A stretch of DNA of 42,426 nucleotides from the NCBI GenBank assembly GCA_016194935.1, contig JACQAO010000073.1, positions 1 to 42,426 on the forward strand, in the 5' to 3' direction. Numbering within the stretch: position 1 is the first letter of the stretch; each line of letters starts with the position of its first letter. Source of the DNA: Betaproteobacteria bacterium. Lineage in GTDB: Bacteria > Pseudomonadota > Gammaproteobacteria > Burkholderiales > Rhodocyclaceae. Shown here piece by piece: positions 7,184 through 15,997 of this stretch. Under the pieces are notes generated by a model, which saw only the letters and a list, made by a program, of their open reading frames with translations, was not told where the DNA came from and made no database searches. The translations under genes were made by a program, and so were the position numbers.

Positions 7184-7627
7184 ATGTTCAAACATATTCT
7201 GGTACCCACCGACGGTTCCGATCTGTCATCTGACGCCGTCAAGCGCGCGGTGAACTTCGCCAAAGAAACCGGCGCCAGGATCACATTTTTCTACGCCAAG
7301 CCGGATTACCCGGTGGCCTATTACGGGGAAGGGGCGTTGATCGATCCGACCACGCCGGAAAAATTTTCCCGAATGACGGAAAATCAGGCGCAAGACATAC
7401 TCTCAGCGGCCATGCAGGTAGCCAGGACTGCGGGTGTCGACTGCGCCACCGCCAGCGCCGTCAGCGATGTGCCCTATGAGGCGATCATCGAAGCCTCGGT
7501 GGCGGCAGGCTGCGACCTGATTTTCATGGCCTCACATGGCCGCCGTGGGCTCAGCGGATTGCTGCTGGGCAGCGAAACGCAGAAGGTGCTGACACACACC
7601 AAGACTCCGGTGCTGGTCTATCGTTAG
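7184..7627 (+). CDS. Universal stress protein (UspA family)
   Basis: The 147-residue product has the single-domain Usp fold. MFKHILVPTDGSDLSSDAV is the first beta strand with the family's D-G-S; MASHGRRGLSGLLLGSETQKVL contains the ATP-binding G-x2-G-x9-G(S/T)-like pattern, so it is likely an ATP-binding Usp. The ATG at 7184 follows GGAGG with 5-base spacing, and is preferred over the longer open frame from 7127. It stands alone behind a strong FNR-type promoter and diverges from the hemerythrin operon. Usp genes under FNR/ANR control support anaerobic survival in Pseudomonas; a similar role is inferred here. Confidence 0.92.
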   Translation: MFKHILVPTDGSDLSSDAVKRAVNFAKETGARITFFYAKPDYPVAYYGEGALIDPTTPEKFSRMTENQAQDILSAAMQVARTAGVDCATASAVSDVPYEAIIEASVAAGCDLIFMASHGRRGLSGLLLGSETQKVLTHTKTPVLVYR

Positions 7628-7642
7628 GAAGCGCTCAGGCGC

Positions 7643-7915
7643 TCAGGAATCGCTAATGCGGTCTTTACAGGTTGAGGCGATCACGCAGCGATTGACCTCT
7701 TCGGCGCCGCGCTGGATGAAGCAGGTAAAGGCGCTGGAGGCTGCGCAAATCGCCCAAAAGCAGAAGAAACCGATCGAGTAGGTAGCCATTCTCGAAAACT
7801 CCACCGGCTCTCCGAAAAAATATAACTCCTGTGGATCGATCAGCGTAAAAAATACTGCCTCGGCGATGCCCGCGACCACGAACGACGGCCATAGAACCCA
7901 CATAAATCGTTGCAT
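7643..7915 (-). CDS. Small membrane protein at the end of the cco cluster
   Basis: The 90-residue product starts at the ATG at 7915, which follows GAGGAG with a 6-base gap. It has two hydrophobic helices: one in the first 25 residues (MWVLWPSFVVAGIAEAVFF) and one at about 48-65 (TYSIGFFCFWAICAASSAF), then a cysteine-containing tail. It follows the ccoH-like gene by 29 bases in the same direction, so it is probably co-transcribed with the oxidase genes. Small proteins of this look occur downstream of ccoG/ccoH in other betaproteobacteria, as I recall, but no function is known to me. Confidence 0.75.
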   Translation of the reverse strand: MQRFMWVLWPSFVVAGIAEAVFFTLIDPQELYFFGEPVEFSRMATYSIGFFCFWAICAASSAFTCFIQRGAEEVNRCVIASTCKDRISDS

Positions 7916-7944
7916 GCGCTTCTCCTCGCGGATCGTAAATTTTC

Positions 7945-8496
7945 TCAGCGGCCTGTCTGCATTTTCTCCGGCGTTGCATCCGATGTCGAGCCTTCTTCGC
8001 CAAACACCGTCTCGCCCGCAGCGGGCAGGACAAGGTTCCCCAGCATGCGCCATGTCCTGGCGGCATCCTCAACCTGCACCAGCCAATGGCCGGCTGCCGG
8101 CAGCTTGAATTTGCCCTGGTAGCGTCCATCCTGTAGCGATAATAGCTGGCTCTGGTCGAGGCCGGCGCGGGTCGGGTGGGTGATCGTCACGCGTATCTGG
8201 TTCGGTGGCGAAAAGCTCGCTACTTTCGAACTGATCCGGAGGCTGATGCTGTCCAGATTCAAACGCAAACCGGCTTCCAGACCGAGCGCTTTTGCACGGT
8301 CATTGCGCGTCAGGGTCTGGTTGATCGCCAATCCTTTTTTGTAATAGTCCTCGGTGACCAGGCCGTCGTCGGAAACAATCGCCAGCCACAGCGTGATAAA
8401 ACTCGCCACCACCACCAATCCCGGCCCGGCCATCAGCAACCACGGCCAGCGGTGGCGGTACCAGGGCGAGGCAACTGCACTCCGGCTCATGTTCAT
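7945..8496 (-). CDS. ccoH: FixH/CcoH family cbb3 oxidase assembly protein
   Basis: The 183-residue product has one N-terminal membrane helix (WPWLLMAGPGLVVVASFITLW) followed by SDDGLVTEDYYKKGLAIN, the signature of the FixH family, and a periplasmic beta-rich domain. CcoH is needed for stable assembly of the cbb3 cytochrome oxidase and remains associated with it. It lies 19 bases behind ccoG in the same direction. Its last 50 residues are less conserved-looking, rich in charged and glycine residues. Start could be either M1 or M3. Confidence 0.9.
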   Translation of the reverse strand: MNMSRSAVASPWYRHRWPWLLMAGPGLVVVASFITLWLAIVSDDGLVTEDYYKKGLAINQTLTRNDRAKALGLEAGLRLNLDSISLRISSKVASFSPPNQIRVTITHPTRAGLDQSQLLSLQDGRYQGKFKLPAAGHWLVQVEDAARTWRMLGNLVLPAAGETVFGEEGSTSDATPEKMQTGR

Positions 8497-8515
8497 ATTG
8501 TGTACCCTTGTACGC

Positions 8516-9928
8516 TCATGGCATCAAGAAACTGGCTTTTTCGTGTACCGCGATCTTTGCGTCACCCAAAGCCTTGACATCGAAATAGATGCGATGCGAC
8601 CCCTTCTTGCCCGCTTCGGGCGGCACACGCACCGGCATCAAAACGGTGCGGGCAGATACCGCAGGAATCTCCACCACCCGCTCTGCGGCAATATCAATGC
8701 CGTCCAGGCCGGTGACGCCGACCACATAGCGCTGCGGGATTTCACTGACGTTCATGATCTGCAGCCGGAAAAGATTTTCGATCAAGCCGCCTTCCACTTC
8801 GCGCGACAAACTGTTGCGGTCACGGATCACGTCAACTTTGAGCGGCAGGCGGGCGGCGATGCCGTATGCAGTCGCGCCGATGATGAGCGCCAGGATTGCG
8901 CCATAGATCACGGTGCGCGGGCGCAGCAGATGCGCGAGGATTTCCTTGCGTCCCCAGTGTTGCCGGATGGCCTGCTCGGTCGAATAGCGGATCAGCCCGC
9001 GCGGATATTCCATCTTGTCCATCACCTGGTCGCAGGCGTCGATACAGGCGGAGCAGCCGATGCATTCGTATTGCAGCCCGTCGCGGATGTCGATGCCGGT
9101 CGGGCAGACCTGCACGCAGATGCCGCAATCGACGCACGCGCCCTTGCCCTGCGCCCGGTAGTCGCTCTGCCTGGAGCGCGAACCGCGTGGTTCGCCGCGT
9201 TCCGCGTCGTAGGTGACGACCAGCGTGTCCGGATCAAACATCACGCTCTGGAAGCGGGCATAGGGGCACATATACTTGCATACCTGCTCGCGCAGATAAC
9301 CGGCGTTGCCGTAGGTAGCTAAGCCGTAGAACAATATCCAGAAAGTTTCCCACGGGCCGAGACTGAGACTCAGCACTGACTGCGCCAGCGACTTGATCGG
9401 GGTGAAATAACCGACGAAAGTAAATCCGGTCCACATTGCCACGGCAATCCAGACGCCATGCTTGGCGGTTTTGAGTACCAGCTTGCGGGTGCTGAACGGC
9501 TGCTGGTCCAGCTTCATGCGTGCCGCGCGACTGCCTTCGATCTTCTCCTCGATCCACAGGAAAATTTCGGTGTACACCGTCTGCGGGCAGGCATAGCCGC
9601 AGAACAACCGGCCACCGAGCGCGGTAAACAGGAACAGGCTATATGCCGAAATGATCAGCAGCAACGCCAGGAAAAACACGTCCTGCGGCCAGAAGATCAA
9701 GCCGAAAATATAGAACTTGCGCTCGGCCAGGTCGAACAGCACCGCCTGTCGCCCATTCCAGGGCAACCAGCACAAGCCATAAAACAGCAGTTGGGTAAAC
9801 CACACCAGCGTCCACCGCCAGGTGGCAAACCAGCCGGTCACGGCGCGCGGATAGATTTTTTTCTGGAGCTCGTAGAGTGAGAGTGATACATCCAGCTTGC
9901 CGGGTTCTAGCTCAGGCATGGAAGACAC
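8516..9928 (-). CDS. ccoG: cbb3 oxidase accessory protein CcoG (FixG/RdxA), iron-sulfur membrane protein
   Basis: The 470-residue membrane protein has about five helices and a NapH-like CGYACPQTVYTEIF motif, then a double 4Fe-4S ferredoxin segment, CVDCGICVQVCPTGIDIR and CIGCSACIDACDQV. The C-terminal periplasmic immunoglobulin-like domain includes the QIMNVSE segment. CcoG reduces cupric to cuprous copper for cbb3 oxidase maturation. It follows ccoP by 15 bases and precedes ccoH, the usual betaproteobacterial order. No irregularities are visible. Confidence 0.96.
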   Translation of the reverse strand: MSSMPELEPGKLDVSLSLYELQKKIYPRAVTGWFATWRWTLVWFTQLLFYGLCWLPWNGRQAVLFDLAERKFYIFGLIFWPQDVFFLALLLIISAYSLFLFTALGGRLFCGYACPQTVYTEIFLWIEEKIEGSRAARMKLDQQPFSTRKLVLKTAKHGVWIAVAMWTGFTFVGYFTPIKSLAQSVLSLSLGPWETFWILFYGLATYGNAGYLREQVCKYMCPYARFQSVMFDPDTLVVTYDAERGEPRGSRSRQSDYRAQGKGACVDCGICVQVCPTGIDIRDGLQYECIGCSACIDACDQVMDKMEYPRGLIRYSTEQAIRQHWGRKEILAHLLRPRTVIYGAILALIIGATAYGIAARLPLKVDVIRDRNSLSREVEGGLIENLFRLQIMNVSEIPQRYVVGVTGLDGIDIAAERVVEIPAVSARTVLMPVRVPPEAGKKGSHRIYFDVKALGDAKIAVHEKASFLMP

Positions 9929-9943
9929 GGCGGGGGAAAAACA

Positions 9944-10903
9944 TTATTTGTTTCCAGGGGAAACTGTTACTGCTGCGGCCGGCGGGGTAGCGGGTTGGAC
10001 GCTGCCGCCTAAACCCACCACATAAGCCGCCAGCAGATGCACCTTGGCTGCGCCGAGAAAATCCCGGTGGCCCGGCATGCTGTTGCTGCGGCCCTTGGTG
10101 ATGGTCTCGACGATGGTCGCTTCGCTGCTACCGTAAAGCCAGGTCTTGTCCGTCAGGTTGGGCGCTCCCAGTGCTTGATTGCCCTTGCCATCGAGACCGT
10201 GACAAGCGGCGCACACAGTGGCAAAACGCTCCTTGCCCTGGCTGGCCTTGATGCTGTCATACGTCAAGCCCGACAGCGAACGGACATAACTGGCGATTTC
10301 CCTGGCGCCGGTCTCACCGCCGACAGCATCGGGATTGCCGCCATAGGGCGGCATGACGCCGCTGCGACCATCGAGGATGGTGGTTTCAATCTGCCCGGGT
10401 TCCCCGCCCCACAACCAGTCTTTATCGGTCAGGTTGGGAAAACCCTTGGCGCCCTTGGCATCCGAGCCGTGGCACTGCGCGCAGTAGGTGAGGAACAGGC
10501 TCCTGCCCATCTCCCTGGCTTTGGGATCCGCCGCGACTGCGATCAAATCCTGTTTCAGGTAACCGTCGAAAATCGGATCGTAGCTGGCGTTGGCATCGGC
10601 AATCTCTTTGTCATACTGGCCTCGGGACGACCAGTTTAACTGGCCGGCGTAACTGCCGAGGCCGGGATAGAGCGCCAGGTAGGCCAGCGAAAACGCCACC
10701 GTGATGTAGAACATCCAGCGCCACCAGTTCGGCAGCGGGTTGTTGTACTCCTCCAGAGTTTCATCCCAGACATGCCCCATGGTCATGCCAGGAGTGCTCC
10801 TGGCATGATCCTGGGACCACAGCAGGACACCGCAGCCGATCACGCTGACCAGCACGATCACCGTGATATAGATGCTCCAGAATCCGCTGACAAAATCGCT
10901 CAT
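9944..10903 (-). CDS. ccoP: cbb3 cytochrome c oxidase subunit III (dihaem cytochrome CcoP)
   Basis: The 319-residue product begins with the short FWSIYITVIVLVSVIGCGVLLW helix, has a second membrane helix near 60-80 (WRWMFYITVAFSLAYLALYPGLG), then two cytochrome c domains with haem sites CAQCH and CAACH. Axial methionines are likely in GVMPPYGG and SMPGHRDF. CcoP accepts electrons from soluble cytochrome c or the bc1 complex and passes them to CcoO/CcoN. Its ATG overlaps the ccoQ stop as ATGA, implying coupled translation. A proline- and alanine-rich tail follows the second domain. Confidence 0.97.
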   Translation of the reverse strand: MSDFVSGFWSIYITVIVLVSVIGCGVLLWSQDHARSTPGMTMGHVWDETLEEYNNPLPNWWRWMFYITVAFSLAYLALYPGLGSYAGQLNWSSRGQYDKEIADANASYDPIFDGYLKQDLIAVAADPKAREMGRSLFLTYCAQCHGSDAKGAKGFPNLTDKDWLWGGEPGQIETTILDGRSGVMPPYGGNPDAVGGETGAREIASYVRSLSGLTYDSIKASQGKERFATVCAACHGLDGKGNQALGAPNLTDKTWLYGSSEATIVETITKGRSNSMPGHRDFLGAAKVHLLAAYVVGLGGSVQPATPPAAAVTVSPGNK

Positions 10904-11088
10904 GATGCCTTCCTCTCGCGTTGTCCGGCTTCTTTGCCTGCTTCCGCCAGCTCGTCATCCGAGAAAGGCAGCAAAGCCGCCTCGTCGAACGCCGGTTTGC
11001 GCTTGTCGCTGTAGGCCCACCAGACGATACCGATGAACATGACGAAGCTCACTACAGTCACTACCGAACGCAGATCGTTGATGTCCAT
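10900..11088 (-). CDS. ccoQ: cbb3 oxidase subunit CcoQ
   Basis: The 62-residue product has one membrane helix (SVVTVVSFVMFIGIVWWAYS) followed by the DKRKPAFDEAA segment typical of CcoQ/FixQ, then an acidic and basic tail. CcoQ stabilises the cbb3 complex. It lies two bases behind ccoO and overlaps ccoP by four bases, so the three genes are clearly one operon. Confidence 0.93.
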   Translation of the reverse strand: MDINDLRSVVTVVSFVMFIGIVWWAYSDKRKPAFDEAALLPFSDDELAEAGKEAGQRERKAS

Positions 11089-11090
11089 GT

Positions 11091-11699
11091 TTACTTGGTT
11101 TGCTTGAGTTCGGTACCCATGCCTTGCAGGTAGGCAATCAGTACATCCAGCTCGGTCTTGCCTTTGAGCTGCTCCCTGGCGCCGGCGATTTCCTGGTCGC
11201 TATAGGGGACGCCAACCCTGCGCAGCGCTTTCATCCTGGCCTCGATGTCGTCGCTCCTGGCCGGGCGATCCAGCCAGTAATACGCCGGCATGTTCGACTC
11301 CGGCACCACGTCGCGCGGCTGCAACAAGTGGATGCGCTGCCATTCGTCGGAATAGCGCCCGCCGACGCGCGCCAGATCCGGGCCGGTGCGCTTGGAACCC
11401 CACTGGAACGGATGGTCATAGACGAACTCGCCCGCCACCGAATAATGTCCATAGCGCTCGGTCTCGGCGCGGAACGGTCGGATCATCTGCGAGTGGCAGT
11501 TGTAGCAGCCTTCGCGGATATAGATGTCGCGCCCGGCAAGACGCACCGGGTCGTAGGGTTTCAGTCCGGTGACCGGCTCGGTCGTCGAGCGCTGGAAGAA
11601 CAGCGGGACGATCTCAACCAGGCCCGCCACGCTGACCGTCAGGATCATCAGAACAATCATCAGGCCGATGTTTTTTTCGATTTTGTCGTGCGTTAGCAT
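11091..11699 (-). CDS. ccoO: cbb3 cytochrome c oxidase subunit II (monohaem cytochrome CcoO)
   Basis: The 202-residue product has an N-terminal anchor ([23 protein letters not shown]), the haem c site CYNCH inside [15 protein letters not shown], and the [15 protein letters not shown] segment; the axial methionine is likely in [10 protein letters not shown]. These are standard CcoO features. CcoO relays electrons from CcoP to the CcoN catalytic subunit. The ATG at 11699 follows GGGAG at 8-base spacing. It is 15 bases behind ccoN. Confidence 0.97.
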   Translation of the reverse strand: MLTHDKIEKNIGLMIVLMILTVSVAGLVEIVPLFFQRSTTEPVTGLKPYDPVRLAGRDIYIREGCYNCHSQMIRPFRAETERYGHYSVAGEFVYDHPFQWGSKRTGPDLARVGGRYSDEWQRIHLLQPRDVVPESNMPAYYWLDRPARSDDIEARMKALRRVGVPYSDQEIAGAREQLKGKTELDVLIAYLQGMGTELKQTK

Positions 11700-11714
11700 G
11701 CGTTGCGCTCCCTG

Positions 11715-13178
11715 TCAGGCGTGCGCAATGGCCGCAGCAGGCGTCAACACCCCAGAACCAACTACGGGCGCCAGCACCGGCGCATCAACCGCCTTGCCGC
11801 CGGCAATGGTCTTGAACATGTTGTAGGCCATCAGCAGCATGCCGCTCAGGAACAACACACCGCCCAGCAGACGGATCATATAGAACGGATAGGTCGACTT
11901 CACAGACTCGACGAAGGAGTAGGTCAACGTGCCGTCCGGATTGGTGGCGCGCCACATCAGCCCTTGCATGACGCCGGCGATCCACATCGAGGCGATATAC
12001 AGCACCACGCCGATGGTGGATATCCAGAAGTGCGTGTTGATGAGCTTGACGCTGTACATCTCGTTCTTGCCGAACAGCCGCGGGATCATGTAGTAAATGG
12101 CGCCGATGGATACCATAGCCACCCAGCCGAGCGCGCCGGAATGCACATGGCCGATGGTCCAGTCGGTGTAGTGAGACAGTGCGTTGACCGTCTTGATCGA
12201 CATCATCGGGCCTTCAAAGGTCGACATGCCGTAGAAAGACAGTGAGGTCACCAGGAACTTCAGGATTGGGTCGTCGCGCAGTTTGTGCCAGGCCCCCGAC
12301 AGGGTCATGATGCCGTTGATCATGCCGCCCCAGGAAGGCGCCAGCAGGATCAGCGAGAAGATCATGCCGACTGACTGGGTCCAGTCGGGCAGCGCCGTGT
12401 AATGCAGGTGGTGCGGCCCCGCCCACATATAGGTAAAAATCAGCGCCCAGAAGTGCACCACCGAGAGGCGGTAGGAGTACACCGGACGATTGGCCTGCTT
12501 CGGCACGAAGTAGTACATGATGCCGAGGAAACCCGCCGTCAGGAAGAAGCCCACCGCGTTGTGGCCGTACCACCACTGCACCATGGCGTCCTGCACGCCG
12601 GCGTAGGCCGAGTAGGATTTCATCGGCCAGAAAGTCACCGGGATCGCCGCGCTTTCAACCAGATGCAGGATCGCCACGGTCAGGATAAAACCGCCGAAGA
12701 ACCAGTTCGACACGTAGATGTGCGAGGTCTTGCGCTGGACGATGGTGCCGAAAAAAACGACCGCGTAGGAAACCCACACCAGGGTAATCAGGATGTCAAT
12801 CGGCCATTCCAGTTCGCCGTATTCCTTGGCCTGGGTAAAACCCAGCGGCAAGGTAATCGCCGCCAGCACGATCACCAGTTGCCAGCCCCAGAAGGTGAAA
12901 GCCGCCAGTCGTGGCGCGAACAACGGAGTATGGCAGGTGCGCTGCACCGAATAGTAGGCGCTGGCGAACAAGGCGCAACCGCCAAAGGCGAAGATCACCG
13001 CGTTGGTATGCAGCGGACGCAGCCTGCCGTAGGACAGCCATTCGACCACGTTCAGCTCGGGCCACACCAGTTGGGCGGCAATGATCACGCCGACCAGCAT
13101 GCCGACGATGCCCCAGATCACCGTCATCACCGCGAACTGGCGCACGACTTTATAGTTGTAAGTTGCTTGCGATTGCAT
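11715..13178 (-). CDS. ccoN: cbb3 cytochrome c oxidase catalytic subunit I CcoN
   Basis: The 487-residue product has about 12 membrane helices and the metal ligands of a haem-copper oxidase: [14 protein letters not shown] (low-spin haem histidine), [13 protein letters not shown] (copper-B histidine followed by the C-type family signature), [13 protein letters not shown], and [13 protein letters not shown] (H-x-H for both haems). It reduces oxygen to water with high affinity and pumps protons. ATG at 13178 ([10 protein letters not shown]) is chosen as the family start. An FNR box and a plausible -10 lie upstream. It begins the ccoNOQPGH operon. Confidence 0.97.
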   Translation of the reverse strand: MQSQATYNYKVVRQFAVMTVIWGIVGMLVGVIIAAQLVWPELNVVEWLSYGRLRPLHTNAVIFAFGGCALFASAYYSVQRTCHTPLFAPRLAAFTFWGWQLVIVLAAITLPLGFTQAKEYGELEWPIDILITLVWVSYAVVFFGTIVQRKTSHIYVSNWFFGGFILTVAILHLVESAAIPVTFWPMKSYSAYAGVQDAMVQWWYGHNAVGFFLTAGFLGIMYYFVPKQANRPVYSYRLSVVHFWALIFTYMWAGPHHLHYTALPDWTQSVGMIFSLILLAPSWGGMINGIMTLSGAWHKLRDDPILKFLVTSLSFYGMSTFEGPMMSIKTVNALSHYTDWTIGHVHSGALGWVAMVSIGAIYYMIPRLFGKNEMYSVKLINTHFWISTIGVVLYIASMWIAGVMQGLMWRATNPDGTLTYSFVESVKSTYPFYMIRLLGGVLFLSGMLLMAYNMFKTIAGGKAVDAPVLAPVVGSGVLTPAAAIAHA

Positions 13179-13236
13179 GATGGCGCACATCTCCCAAGAA
13201 AAAGGCGCGCTTGCACGCACCCGGAACCTGGCTGAG

Positions 13237-13278
13237 ACTATGCAGGATTCTTCGCAGGCAGTATTTGACCTGGATCAA
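13237..13278 (-). promoter_or_regulatory. FNR-dependent promoter of ccoNOQP
   Basis: The box TTGAC-CTGG-ATCAA lies at 13265-13278. On the minus strand a -10-like CATAGT (13242-13237) begins 29.5 bases from the box centre, which places the box at about -41.5 relative to a start near 13230. ccoN would have a leader of about 50 bases. Control of cbb3 operons by FNR/ANR at such a site is well established in proteobacteria. Confidence 0.83.
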
Positions 13279-13309
13279 ATTAGCCTGGCAGCCTGGCTAT
13301 GGCGGGAAA

Positions 13310-13504
13310 TTACTTGGTCGAAGGCGGTACTGGATCGTGCGTTTGATCTTTAGGCGGGACCGGGCGGTCGTCATCCATCAGCAGCCGGTGGGCCGGCCCT
13401 TCCATATCCTCGAACTGTCCGCTTTTCAGCGACCACCAGAACACCACCGCGATCAGGAATACCAGCACCACCGAAAGCGGAATCAGCAGGTAGAGAATTT
13501 CCAT
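13310..13504 (-). CDS. ccoS: cbb3 oxidase assembly protein CcoS
   Basis: The 64-residue product begins MEILYLLIPLSVVLVFLIAVVF, one membrane helix, followed by WWSLKSGQFEDMEGPAHRLLMD, the CcoS/FixS signature. CcoS is needed to insert haem and copper cofactors into cbb3 oxidase. Its ATG overlaps the ccoI stop (TGATG), so it is translated with ccoI. The tail is rich in proline and aspartate. The gene ends 31 bases before the ccoN FNR box. Confidence 0.92.
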   Translation of the reverse strand: MEILYLLIPLSVVLVFLIAVVFWWSLKSGQFEDMEGPAHRLLMDDDRPVPPKDQTHDPVPPSTK

Positions 13505-15990
13505 CAAGCCGCCCGCGCCGGCAATGCTGCACCGTAAACTTGGGAATCAATCCGCCCTTGCAGGCGCAAGGCGTTCAACACCACCAGCAGGGAACTCGCC
13601 GACATGCCAATGCCGGCCATCCACGGCGTGACGACGCCCGCCATTGCCAGCGGAATTGCCAGCAGATTATAGGCAAATGCCCAGGCCAGATTCTGCCGCA
13701 CGATGCGCAAGCTGCGCCGCGCCAGTTGTATGCCCTGCGCGAGATGGCTGAGGTCCTCGGTCAACATGATGATATCCGCCTGCTGGCGGGCAAGGTCTGT
13801 GGCGCCGCCCACGGCAATGGAAACCTGTGCCTGCGCCAGTACCGGCGCATCATTGACGCCATCGCCCAGCATCGCCACGATGGCGCCGTCTGCCTGCAAG
13901 CGCGCAATGGAAGCCTGTTTGTGTTCCGGCGACTGCGCTCCATGCACATCCGTCACGCCGAGTTGCGCCGCTACTTCGGCCACCGCCTGCGGCGTATCGC
14001 CGCTGAGTATCGTCAGTTTCACACCCATGCCACGCAGCGCCGCCATCAGCGCCGCCGCTTGCGGACGCAGATGGTCCTTGAGACGGAACAGCGCCAGCCA
14101 GCCCTGCGCATCCGCCAGGGCAATCACGCTGCCGCCCGCCGCGCTCCAACGCAATGCCGCAGCACTGAGCGGCTGTCCGTGCAAAGCGCCAGCGAAACCT
14201 GGTGTGCCGACTCTGACCGTTTTTCCATCCACAAGCGCCTCGACGCCCTGACCGGTAAAGGCACGGATGTCCGCGACCGAAGTCAGCGGCTCTGCACCAT
14301 CCTGCAAGCGCAGGGCGCGTCCGATCGGATGCTCCGAACCCTGTTCCAATGCTGCCGCCAGCGCCTGCGCCGCAGATGCAGTCAGGCGGCCGAGCGGCAA
14401 GGTTTCGCTGAGCGTCATGCGGCCCTCGGTCAAGGTGCCGGTCTTGTCGAACACGAAGTGGTTGGCACGCGCCAGCGCCTCGATGGCATGGCCGCGCGTC
14501 ACCAGCACTCCCAGCCGGGAAAGCGCGCCAGTCGCCACTGTCAGGGCCGCTGGCGTCGCCAGCGACAGCGCACAGGGGCAGCTCACCACCAGCACCGCTA
14601 CGAACACCCACAAGGCGCGCGCCGGTTCGATGAAAGTCCATGCCGCGCCGGACGCCACAGCCAGTACCAGCAACACCCCGACGAAACGGGCGGCAATCCG
14701 GTCGGCCATTTCCACCACGCGCGGCTTTTCCACCGAGGCGCGTTCAACCAATCGCTGAATCGCCGCCAGCCGCGTCTCCGCACCGATCTTGTCGACCCGC
14801 AGCACCAGCGGGCTACCCACATTGACGCTACCGCCGATCAGCGCATCGCCATTGCGCTTGAGCACCGCAATATGCTCGCCGGTGAGCAAGGACTCGTCGG
14901 CGGCACTCTCGCCCTGGATGATCGTGCCGTCCGCCGGAATCACTTCGCCAGGCCGCACCAGCAGCAAATCGCCGATCTTCAAATCGGCCACCGCGATATG
15001 CTCGGCGGTGAGCGCAGGGAATTTGTCGAGGCGCGCGGCAAAGGCCGGCAAAGCCCGCGCCAGGGCCTCGATGCCGCGCACCGCTTGCTGACGCGCCATC
15101 ATCTCAAAATAACGTCCCGTCAGCAGAAAAAACACGAACATCGTCACCGAGTCAAAATACACCGCACCGCTCGCTGTGAACGTTGCCCAACTGCTTGCGG
15201 CAAAGGCGCTGCCAACACCCAGCGCCACCGGCACGTCCATGCCTACCCGCAGCAGCTTGAGGTCGCGCCAGGCGCTGCGGAAAAATGGCGCAGTGGAATA
15301 CAGCATCACCGGCAAGGTCAGGATCAGACTGGCCCAGCGCAGCAACTGCTGAATATCCGGGGTCATGTCGCCGTCATTGGACAGATACGCCGGGATGGCA
15401 TACATCATCACCTGCATCATGCCGAAACCGGCGACGAACAAACGCCATATTGCCGTGCGGCGTTCCTGCTGCGCCAAAAGCTCGGAGCGCGCCGGATCGT
15501 AAGGGTGGGCGCGATAGCCGATGGCGGCTATGGCGGCGAGGATCTGCGAGAGTTTGATGCGCCGTTCGTCCCAGCGCACACGGGCGCGGCGGGTGGCGTA
15601 ATTGATGTCCACGCCGACGACGCCGGGCTGCCGCGCCAGATGCTGTTCATTGAGCCAGACGCAGGCGGCGCAGGTAATCCCTTCGAGTATCAGCGCCGCC
15701 TCGCGCTGGTGCTCACCGAGCGAGTGGACGAAGTTCTTCTGCACCTCGGGATGGTCGAACAGACCCATCTCCTGCAAGGCCGCCGGCAAAGCTTCGCGCG
15801 AACCCGGACGCTCCGGCAGCGCGTCACGATGCCGGTAATAATCGGTCAGGTCGTTGGCGACGATGGCCTGCGCCACCGCCTGACAACCGCCGCAGCACAT
15901 GGATCTGAGTTGGGCATCGACCTCGACATGAATATCCACGTCCGCCGGAATCGGCAGGCCGCAGTGATAGCAGGCGGCTGCAGCGGGCAA
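13504..15990 (-). CDS. ccoI: Copper-exporting P-type ATPase CcoI (FixI), for cbb3 assembly
   Basis: The 828-residue P1B-type ATPase begins with an FixI-type cysteine-rich segment (CYHCGLPIP, then CCGGCQAV), followed by an HMA domain with GITCAACVW at about 100. It then has eight expected membrane helices with the copper-selective SCPCALSLATPAAL, the actuator motif LLTGE, the phosphorylation site DKTGTLT, and GDGVNDAPVLAQAQ near the hinge. It exports copper into the periplasm for cbb3 oxidase rather than for detoxification. The start appears to be TTG at 15990, with only a weak ribosome site, seven bases after the SDR stop, so coupling with the SDR gene is likely. Confidence 0.95.
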   Translation of the reverse strand: MPAAAACYHCGLPIPADVDIHVEVDAQLRSMCCGGCQAVAQAIVANDLTDYYRHRDALPERPGSREALPAALQEMGLFDHPEVQKNFVHSLGEHQREAALILEGITCAACVWLNEQHLARQPGVVGVDINYATRRARVRWDERRIKLSQILAAIAAIGYRAHPYDPARSELLAQQERRTAIWRLFVAGFGMMQVMMYAIPAYLSNDGDMTPDIQQLLRWASLILTLPVMLYSTAPFFRSAWRDLKLLRVGMDVPVALGVGSAFAASSWATFTASGAVYFDSVTMFVFFLLTGRYFEMMARQQAVRGIEALARALPAFAARLDKFPALTAEHIAVADLKIGDLLLVRPGEVIPADGTIIQGESAADESLLTGEHIAVLKRNGDALIGGSVNVGSPLVLRVDKIGAETRLAAIQRLVERASVEKPRVVEMADRIAARFVGVLLVLAVASGAAWTFIEPARALWVFVAVLVVSCPCALSLATPAALTVATGALSRLGVLVTRGHAIEALARANHFVFDKTGTLTEGRMTLSETLPLGRLTASAAQALAAALEQGSEHPIGRALRLQDGAEPLTSVADIRAFTGQGVEALVDGKTVRVGTPGFAGALHGQPLSAAALRWSAAGGSVIALADAQGWLALFRLKDHLRPQAAALMAALRGMGVKLTILSGDTPQAVAEVAAQLGVTDVHGAQSPEHKQASIARLQADGAIVAMLGDGVNDAPVLAQAQVSIAVGGATDLARQQADIIMLTEDLSHLAQGIQLARRSLRIVRQNLAWAFAYNLLAIPLAMAGVVTPWMAGIGMSASSLLVVLNALRLQGRIDSQVYGAALPARAA

Positions 15991-15997
15991 CCCCGTG

